In this document: piece after piece, positions 1-4,720 of the stretch
Layout: each line of letters starts with the position of its first letter
How positions within the stretch are numbered: the first letter of the stretch is position 1
From: Panacagrimonas sp.
GTDB taxonomy: Bacteria; Pseudomonadota; Gammaproteobacteria; Nevskiales; Nevskiaceae
Length of the DNA: 9,522 bases
NCBI GenBank assembly: GCA_021773655.1
Contig: JAJFJX010000312.1
Coordinates: 1 to 9,522, forward strand
Direction: 5' to 3'
Program-made: the position numbers and the translations under genes
The notes under the pieces: generated by a model
Told to the model about the DNA's origin: nothing
Databases searched by the model: none
What the model saw: the letters and a program-made list of their open reading frames with translations, nothing else

Positions 1-1
1 C

Positions 2-385
2 GGTGACGTGTTCATCTCCTGGGAGAACGAAGCCTTCCTGGCGGTCAACGAACTCGGTCCGGACAAGTTCGAGATCGTCGTGCCGTCGCTGTCGATCCTG
101 GCCGAGCCGCCGGTCACCGTCATCGACGGCAACGCCAAGAAGCACGGCGCTCTCGAAGTTGCACAAGCGTATCTGGAGTACCTCTACACGCCGGTCGGAC
201 AGAAGCTCGCGGCCAGGCACTACTACCGCCCGATCTCGCCCGAACACGCCGATCCCAAAGACATCGAGCGCTTCCCCAAGCTGAACCTGATCACAGTCGA
301 TGAAGTGTTCGGCGGCTGGCAAAAGGCGCAGAAGACGCACTTCGCCGAAGGCGGCGTCTTCGACCAGATCTACGGCATTCACTGA
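2..385 (+). CDS. sbp: Sulfate-binding periplasmic protein, C-terminal part (partial at 5' end)
   Basis: The reading frame is open from the first complete codon, so only the last 127 residues of a protein that is usually about 330 residues long are present. The family captures sulfate (or thiosulfate) in the periplasm and hands it to the CysT/CysW/CysA importer. Diagnostic stretches are GDVFISWENEAFLA at the left edge, DKFEIVVPSLSILAEPPV, the YLYTPVGQKLAARHYYRP segment, and the C-terminal VFGGWQKAQKTHFAEGG followed by FDQIYGIH. These match the conserved C-terminal lobe of Sbp/CysP. The signal peptide and start lie outside the window. A Mop/TOBE gene begins 6 nt after the stop, and the permease and ATPase genes follow, which supports the sulfate assignment. 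Sbp and CysP cannot be told apart firmly from this half; Sbp is preferred because the protein ends without an extension. Confidence 0.93.
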   Translation, partial: GDVFISWENEAFLAVNELGPDKFEIVVPSLSILAEPPVTVIDGNAKKHGALEVAQAYLEYLYTPVGQKLAARHYYRPISPEHADPKDIERFPKLNLITVDEVFGGWQKAQKTHFAEGGVFDQIYGIH

Positions 386-391
386 ACCGCC

Positions 392-625
392 ATGTCCATC
401 ATCAGCGTGAATACGCGCAATCAGTTCCAAGGCCGCGTGGTCGGCATCAACCGCAGTCCGGTGGTGTCCGAGATCGAGGTCGAAACCGCGGCCGGAATCA
501 TCAATGCAGTGGTGACCACCAGCTCGATCGAGCGACTGGGCCTGCGCGTCGGAGACGAGGCGGTGGCCCTGTTCAAGGCCACCGAAGTCTTGATCGCCAG
601 GCTCGGCGGACCGGGAAACGGATAG
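392..625 (+). CDS. Small Mop/TOBE-domain oxyanion-binding protein (molbindin-like)
   Basis: This is a complete 77-residue protein that is essentially one Mop/TOBE domain. Family features seen are a TRNQFQGRV opening (residues 8-16, like the SARNQ start of molbindins), the SEIEVE strand at 26-31, TTSSIERLGLRVG at 42-54 and KATEV at 62-66. Known molbindins assemble as oligomers and hold molybdate or tungstate between subunits in the cytoplasm; related domains end the ATPase subunits of molybdate and sulfate importers. No signal peptide or membrane segment is present, so it should be cytoplasmic. It starts 6 nt after the binding-protein stop and ends 3 nt before the amidotransferase start, with no clear Shine-Dalgarno, so coupled translation is likely. 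The CysA encoded downstream keeps its own C-terminal domain, so this is an extra domain and not a split piece of CysA. Ligand (molybdate, tungstate or sulfate) is not decided by the sequence. Confidence 0.85.
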   Translation: MSIISVNTRNQFQGRVVGINRSPVVSEIEVETAAGIINAVVTTSSIERLGLRVGDEAVALFKATEVLIARLGGPGNG

Positions 626-628
626 GCC

Positions 629-1255
629 ATGTGCCTGATCATCCACAAGCCGCCGGGCGCCAGGATTGCCAAAGATCTGTTGCGCGCGGCGGCAGTCCAC
701 AACGCCGACGGCTGGGGCCTGATGGGTTTCGAACCCAATGGCCGCAGCTTCGTGCACAAGGACCCGGTGGTCAGCCTGGAGGTCCTGCTCGACCTGGAGC
801 GCAAGTACCGCGACGCCGAGTACGCGCTGCACCTGCGACTGCGCACGCGCGGGAGCAACGGCGAGGAAAACCTGCACCCGTTCCGCGTGCTCGACGGCGT
901 GTTCCTGATGCACAACGGAACGCTCGATCTGCCCGCCAGGGTGCCCGGCCGTTCCGACACCTGGCATTTCGTGTACGACGTCCTCAGGCCGCTGGCCACG
1001 CGCCATCCCGGACTGCTCAGTGATCACGGCTTTGCGCGCGTGCTCGAGTTCGGGCTCAGGGCGGAAAACAAGCTGGTGCTGATGGACCGGCGCCTGCGGC
1101 GACTGCTGGTGATCAACCGCGCACACGGGGCCGAACTCGACGGCCTGTGGCTGAGCAGCACGCGCTGGATCGATCGCCGCCTGCTGCCGCTGGATGCACC
1201 GCCCCAGCCGCAGGCGCGCAGCCATGCGCCCACCGAAGTCGGCTTCGCCAGCTGA
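629..1255 (+). CDS. Stand-alone class II glutamine amidotransferase (Ntn hydrolase fold)
   Basis: The 208-residue protein starts MCLII, placing Cys2 as the N-terminal nucleophile after Met removal, as in class II amidotransferases, which free ammonia from glutamine. Other expected elements are NADGWG at residues 25-30, the substrate-side HLRLRTRG stretch at 68-75 (Arg72), the HNGTL oxyanion motif at 95-99 (Asn96-Gly97) and SDTWHF around Asp110. All are intact, so it should be active. It is only the amidotransferase domain: no synthetase, SIS or phosphoribosyl domain follows, unlike GlmS, PurF or AsnB. It resembles the short YafJ-type and phage-borne proteins, whose acceptor is generally unknown. 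It lies 3 nt after the Mop/TOBE gene and 34 nt before cysT, so it is probably made with the sulfate transporter. The start is fixed by the need for Cys2. The stop lies in a perfect palindrome, GCTGATCAGC (1251-1260). Its physiological role is not known to me. Confidence 0.85.
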   Translation: MCLIIHKPPGARIAKDLLRAAAVHNADGWGLMGFEPNGRSFVHKDPVVSLEVLLDLERKYRDAEYALHLRLRTRGSNGEENLHPFRVLDGVFLMHNGTLDLPARVPGRSDTWHFVYDVLRPLATRHPGLLSDHGFARVLEFGLRAENKLVLMDRRLRRLLVINRAHGAELDGLWLSSTRWIDRRLLPLDAPPQPQARSHAPTEVGFAS

Positions 1256-1289
1256 TCAGCACAAAACTTCCCACCGCAAGACATTTTCC

Positions 1290-2162
1290 ATGACAACCAC
1301 ACTCTGGCTGCCGACCCCGGCTGCAAGCGCGCGCCGCCGATCACGTTCGGTCATTCCCGGCTTCGGCCTCACCATGGGATTCACGATCCTCTACCTGAGC
1401 CTGATCGTGCTGATCCCCCTCGCCGGGGTCTTTTTCAAGGCGGCGGGCCTGGGCTGGCAGGGCCTGTGGGACGTGGTCAGCTCGGCGCGCGTGCTCGCGG
1501 CGCTCAAGCTCAGCTTTGGTGCCGCGCTGATCGGTGCCGGCATCAACGCGGTGTTCGGGCCGCTGGTGGCCTGGGTGGTGGTGCGCTACGAATTTCCCGG
1601 CAAAAGAGTTCTGGACGCGATCATCGACCTGCCGTTTGCGCTGCCCACCGCAGTGGCCGGCATTGCGCTGACCTCGCTGTACGCCGGCAATGGCTGGATC
1701 GGCCAGTACCTGGAGCCGATGGGCATCAAGGTGGCGTTCACGCCGCTGGGCGTGATCGTCGCCTGCACGTTCATCGGCCTGCCCTTCGTCGTGCGCACCC
1801 TGCAACCGGTGCTCGAAGACGCCGAGAAGGAGTTCGAGGAGGCGGCCGCCTCACTGGGCGCCGACCGCTGGCAGACGATCACGCGCGTGATCCTGCCGGC
1901 AATCCTGCCCGCGCTGCTGACCGGCTTTGCACTGGCATTCGCACGCGCGGTGGGCGAATACGGCTCGATCATCTTCATCGCCGGCAATCTGCCGATGATC
2001 AGCGAGATCGCGCCACTGCTGATCATCATCAAGCTCGAAGAATTCGATTACGGCGGCGCCACGGCGGTGGCCGCCACCATGCTGGTGCTGTCCTTCGCCC
2101 TGCTGCTGGCCATCAATCTGTTGCAGGCGTGGACACGCCGCCGCCACGGGGGCCGGTCATGA
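1290..2162 (+). CDS. cysT: Sulfate/thiosulfate ABC transporter permease CysT (CysU)
   Basis: This 290-residue inner-membrane protein is one of the two channel subunits of the sulfate importer. The first membrane segment spans about residues 26-50, and further hydrophobic helices follow around 73-98, 110-132, 150-168, 205-225 and 260-282. The EAA loop that docks onto the ATPase is EEAAASLGADRWQT (183-196), followed by the LPAILPALLTG helix. Other family motifs are YEFPGKRVLDAIIDLPFALPT (split at 100-120), GLPFVVRTLQP and FARAVGEYGSIIFIAGN, typical of CysT. The ATG at 1290 was chosen because a longer reading from 1194 would overlap the end of the amidotransferase gene and add an unrelated basic tail. 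No good Shine-Dalgarno precedes this ATG. The stop overlaps the cysW start by 4 bp (ATGA), so the two subunits are probably made by coupled translation in equal amounts. Confidence 0.95.
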   Translation: MTTTLWLPTPAASARRRSRSVIPGFGLTMGFTILYLSLIVLIPLAGVFFKAAGLGWQGLWDVVSSARVLAALKLSFGAALIGAGINAVFGPLVAWVVVRYEFPGKRVLDAIIDLPFALPTAVAGIALTSLYAGNGWIGQYLEPMGIKVAFTPLGVIVACTFIGLPFVVRTLQPVLEDAEKEFEEAAASLGADRWQTITRVILPAILPALLTGFALAFARAVGEYGSIIFIAGNLPMISEIAPLLIIIKLEEFDYGGATAVAATMLVLSFALLLAINLLQAWTRRRHGGRS

Positions 2163-3076
2163 GCGCCCTGGATTCGACACCCGGCAGCAGCGGCGCGACA
2201 CCGCCCTCCGCATCTGGTCACGCTTCGCAGCATCGGCGCAGCACGGCCATCAGTGAGGCGCGCTGGGTGCGCAACAGCCTGATCGTGGTGGCACTGCTGT
2301 TCCTGTCCAGCTTTCTGCTGTTGCCGCTGATCGCGGTTTTCACGGAGGCCTTCCGCAACGGCATCCAGACCTATGTGCAGGCGCTGAGTGACCCCGACGC
2401 ACAGGCGGCCATCCGGCTCACCCTGATCGCGGCCGGCATCGCCGTGCCCTTGAATCTGGTGTTCGGCGTCTGCGCAGCCTGGGCCGTGACCAAGTTCGAG
2501 TTCCGTGGCAAGTCCTTGCTGGTCTCGCTGATCGACCTGCCGTTCTCGGTGTCGCCGGTGATCGCCGGCCTGATCTATGTGCTGGTGTTTGGCGCCCAGG
2601 GCTGGCTCGGACCCTGGCTGGATGCTCAGGGCATCAAGATCATCTTTGCCATCCCCGGCATCGTGCTCGCCACGCTGTTCGTGACCGTGCCCTTCATCGC
2701 CCGCGAACTGATCCCGTTGATGCAGGAACAGGGCACCGAGCACGAGCAGGCGGCGCTGACGCTGGGCGCCAATGGCTGGCAGACGTTCTGGCACGTGACC
2801 TTGCCGAATATCCGCTGGGGCCTGCTGTACGGCGTCCTGCTGTGCAACGCGCGGGCCATGGGCGAGTTCGGTGCCGTCAGCGTGGTCTCCGGCCACATTC
2901 GCGGCCTGACCAACACGATGCCGCTGCACGTGGAGATTCTCTACAACGAGTACCAGTTCTCGGCGGCGTTCGCGGTGGCCTCTCTGCTGGCGGGCCTGGC
3001 ACTGGTGACGCTCGGACTCAAGAGCTGGCTCGAATGGCGGCACGGCGAATCGCTGGCCGCGACCCGACGCTATTGA
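2159..3076 (+). CDS. cysW: Sulfate/thiosulfate ABC transporter permease CysW
   Basis: The second channel subunit has 305 residues. It begins in the ATGA overlap with cysT. An unusually long hydrophilic N-terminus (about residues 1-38, rich in Ser, Gly, Ala and Pro) precedes the first membrane helix at about 39-62; enterobacterial CysW is somewhat shorter. Family marks are KFEFRGKSLLVSLIDLPFSV (112-131) followed by SPVIAGLIYVLVFGAQGW, and the EAA loop EQAALTLGANGWQTF (from 196) followed by HVTLPNIRWGLLYG. The sequence NARAMGEFGAVSVVSGHIRG and a C-terminal region ending in KSWLEWRH complete the match. It pairs with CysT and is driven by CysA. A 60-nt gap separates its stop from cysA, the largest spacing among the three core transporter genes. 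An inner start near Met-rich positions is unlikely because none precedes the first helix. Confidence 0.95.
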   Translation: MSALDSTPGSSGATPPSASGHASQHRRSTAISEARWVRNSLIVVALLFLSSFLLLPLIAVFTEAFRNGIQTYVQALSDPDAQAAIRLTLIAAGIAVPLNLVFGVCAAWAVTKFEFRGKSLLVSLIDLPFSVSPVIAGLIYVLVFGAQGWLGPWLDAQGIKIIFAIPGIVLATLFVTVPFIARELIPLMQEQGTEHEQAALTLGANGWQTFWHVTLPNIRWGLLYGVLLCNARAMGEFGAVSVVSGHIRGLTNTMPLHVEILYNEYQFSAAFAVASLLAGLALVTLGLKSWLEWRHGESLAATRRY

Positions 3077-3136
3077 CGCCGCCCGTCCGGCTCCACAAAA
3101 ACCTCATGACACGCAACTTCCGGAACCACTGAAACC

Positions 3137-4267
3137 ATGGATATCCAGATTCGCAAGGTGCAGAAGCACTTCGGCGATTTCACCGCCCTGGACGGCGTCG
3201 ACCTCGACATCGCCTCGGGTGAGCTCATCGCGCTGCTGGGGCCCTCCGGCTCGGGCAAGACCACGCTGCTGCGCGTGATTGCCGGACTCGAATTCCAGGA
3301 TCACGGGCAGATCCTGTTCGGCGGCGAGGACGTGGCCGACCGCGCGGTGCGCGAGCGTCGCATCGGCTTCGTGTTCCAGAACTACGCGCTGTTCAGGCAC
3401 CTGTCGGTGTTCGAGAACGTGGCCTTCGGCCTGCGCGTGCGCAAGCGCTCCGAGCGTCCGGGCGAATCCCTGATCCGCGAGCGCGTGCTGGCCTTGCTGG
3501 ACCTGGTCCAGCTCGGCGGGCTGGAGCGGCGCTTTCCGGCACAGCTCTCGGGCGGCCAGCGCCAGCGCGTGGCGCTGGCCCGCGCGCTGGCCATCGAGCC
3601 GCGCGTGCTGCTGCTGGACGAGCCTTTCGGCGCGCTGGACGCACGCGTGCGCAAGGATCTGCGCCAGTGGTTGCGCGAGCTGCACCGCAAGACCGGCTAC
3701 ACGACGATCTTCGTCACCCACGACCAGGAAGAAGCATTGGAACTGGCGGACCGCGTGGTCATCATGAATCGAGGGGCCATCGAGCAGATCGGCTCGGTCG
3801 ACGAGGTCTACGAACAACCGACGACGCCGTTCGTGTTCGACTTCCTCGGCGGCACCAACATCCTGCCCATCGAACTGCGTGATCGCAGGGCCCTGCTTGG
3901 CGGCACCGAAATCGCCGGCCTGCGCGACAGCATCCGGCCGAACGGGCCGGCGGATCTCTACGTTCGGCCCGGCGATCTGCGCCTGACCGAAGGCCACCTG
4001 CCCGGGTTCGAAGTCCAGGTGCAGGGCGTGCAGCGCACCGGGCCCATCGTGCGCGTGGTTGCAACCTACGATGCAGCGCGCGACCCCCTGGTCATCGAGC
4101 TCCCGCACCTGCATCACGACGTGCCAAGGTTCAAACCGGGCGCACGACTTCGGCTACGGCTGATGCAGTTCAGCGTCTATCCCCGCCATGAGCCCCGGCC
4201 ACCGCGCGCACCGGTGACGCAGCCCGTGCTCATCGGCCGGGAACGCAAACGCGAGCGACTCGGCTGA
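3137..4267 (+). CDS. cysA: Sulfate/thiosulfate ABC transporter ATP-binding protein CysA
   Basis: The 376-residue cytoplasmic ATPase powers sulfate import. All nucleotide-binding elements are present: Walker A GPSGSGKTT (35-43), Q-loop FQNYALF with Gln81, signature LSGGQRQR (137-144), Walker B VLLLDEP (157-163, catalytic Glu162), D-loop FGALD (164-168) and the switch His195 in FVTHDQEEA. VYEQPTTPFVFDFLGGTNIL joins the ATPase to a C-terminal TOBE-like regulatory domain at about 240-350, including DLYVRPGDLRL and a closing MQFSVYP strand. The length is close to the usual 350-365, with a short basic tail (about 355-376) beyond the domain. It is the last gene of the operon: the next gene is on the other strand. 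The ATG at 3137 starts just before MDIQIRKVQKHFG, the normal family start; an 8-codon open frame ends 4 nt upstream. Because the TOBE domain is intact, the separate Mop protein encoded upstream adds to it and does not replace it. Confidence 0.96.
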   Translation: MDIQIRKVQKHFGDFTALDGVDLDIASGELIALLGPSGSGKTTLLRVIAGLEFQDHGQILFGGEDVADRAVRERRIGFVFQNYALFRHLSVFENVAFGLRVRKRSERPGESLIRERVLALLDLVQLGGLERRFPAQLSGGQRQRVALARALAIEPRVLLLDEPFGALDARVRKDLRQWLRELHRKTGYTTIFVTHDQEEALELADRVVIMNRGAIEQIGSVDEVYEQPTTPFVFDFLGGTNILPIELRDRRALLGGTEIAGLRDSIRPNGPADLYVRPGDLRLTEGHLPGFEVQVQGVQRTGPIVRVVATYDAARDPLVIELPHLHHDVPRFKPGARLRLRLMQFSVYPRHEPRPPRAPVTQPVLIGRERKRERLG

Positions 4268-4317
4268 TTCGAAAGCATCCTCCGGGGAATCCGCCAGGGT
4301 CCCGGTCCTGATCGCTC

Positions 4318-4351
4318 GCATCGGCAACCATCGATGCCCTGGCCAGCATCG
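4318..4351 (+). other. Three-arm alternative hairpin downstream of cysA
   Basis: GCATCG (4318-4323), CGATGC (4332-4337) and GCATCG (4346-4351) follow one another. The middle arm can pair with either neighbour, giving two mutually exclusive 6-bp stems; the second loop also contains the palindrome CTGGCCAG. It begins about 50 nt after the cysA stop. There is no T-tract, so it is not a classic intrinsic terminator; it could protect or process the 3' end of the operon transcript, or be chance. Confidence 0.3.
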
Positions 4352-4384
4352 TGCGGCACGCTAGCTCGGACGGGATCGCGGCGT

Positions 4385-4442
4385 CGTGTCGTACAACCCG
4401 TTTCGAATCGCGGACACGCGGACACGCGGACACGCGGACACG
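4385..4442. repeat. 8-bp tandem array (CGGACACG x4) with an upstream inverted copy
   Basis: Four perfect consecutive copies of CGGACACG occupy 4411-4442, with a degenerate continuation (CGAACAG) just after. CGTGTC at 4385-4390 is the reverse complement of GACACG, which ends every unit, so this single arm can pair with any of the four copies. The array lies in non-coding sequence between convergent genes. Copy number probably varies by slippage, as is usual for perfect short repeats. Confidence 0.85.
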
Positions 4443-4577
4443 CGAACAGAAGCGGAACATGCGTGAGTAGGAAATTCAGCTTCTGTTGCGGTACTGCACG
4501 GTGATCGAGGCTTGCGCAAGTGCCTGGCTGGAATACAGCGCTCCCACAGGCCGGTGGATGGCAGGGATGAGGGCGTT

Positions 4578-4626
4578 GCAAACACCGCGGCAAACACCGC
4601 GGCAAACACCGCAGAGCCTTGCCGCG
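4578..4626. repeat. 12-bp tandem array (GCAAACACCGCG x3) with a downstream inverted copy
   Basis: Units lie at 4578-4589, 4590-4601 and 4602-4613, the last ending in A instead of G. The unit junction CGCGGCAA occurs at 4586-4593 and 4598-4605, and its exact reverse complement TTGCCGCG stands at 4619-4626. Either junction can therefore form an 8-bp stem with the same arm, with a loop of 13 or 25 nt. The array is in the non-coding convergent gap and shares no sequence with the 8-bp array about 140 nt away. Confidence 0.82.
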
Positions 4627-4687
4627 ATGCCTGCACCCGGTGCCTTGCGACAAGCACTTGCGGACCGCCTCCGGCCCGCCGGCGCCG

Positions 4688-4715
4688 CGCCGTCATTGGC
4701 CGCGAGGCGACGGCG
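4688..4715 (-). terminator. Candidate hairpin terminator of the GH9 gene
   Basis: CGCCGTC (4688-4694) and GACGGCG (4709-4715) form a perfect 7-bp stem. Inside it GCC (4699-4701) and GGC (4706-4708) close a 4-nt loop, leaving only ATTG as a one-sided bulge. On the - strand the hairpin starts 5 nt after the GH9 stop codon (4723-4721). A following U-run is missing, so termination may be weak or Rho-assisted; the placement and stem quality are the main support. Confidence 0.45.
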
Positions 4716-4720
4716 GGTCG

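Larger units (their letters stand above)
4268..4720. other. Convergent intergenic region without a credible gene
   Basis: This 453-nt gap separates the 3' ends of cysA (+) and the GH9 gene (-). Open frames exist here on both strands, but their translations are Arg/Pro/Cys-rich, repetitive and driven by the tandem arrays, so I do not call a gene. What it holds: overlapping hairpin arms at 4318-4351, an 8-bp tandem array at 4411-4442, a 12-bp array at 4578-4613, a possible REP-like scrap at 4539-4550, a 9-bp inverted pair (4515-4523 with 4654-4662), and a strong hairpin at 4688-4715 next to the GH9 stop. No T-rich run of an intrinsic terminator is seen on either strand. Confidence 0.7.

Noticed and set aside
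1251..1260. Palindrome GCTGATCAGC at the amidotransferase stop as a terminator
   Set aside because: The palindrome has no loop and no T-run, and cysT follows only 34 nt after the stop, so an operon break here is unlikely.
2048..3043. - strand open frame of 331 codons opposite cysT/cysW
   Set aside because: Translation is dominated by Gln, His and Arg and lies antisense to clear permease genes.
3104..4117. - strand open frame of 337 codons opposite cysA
   Set aside because: Antisense shadow of an intact ATPase gene with complete motifs.
4411..4613. CRISPR array
   Set aside because: Units are 8 and 12 bp with no spacers and no cas genes nearby, so they are simple tandem repeats.
4177..4653. 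Small - strand open frames in the cysA/GH9 gap
   Set aside because: Their sequences are Cys/Arg/Pro-rich and reflect the tandem arrays; they overlap the end of cysA and have no ribosome-binding site or homology that I recognise.
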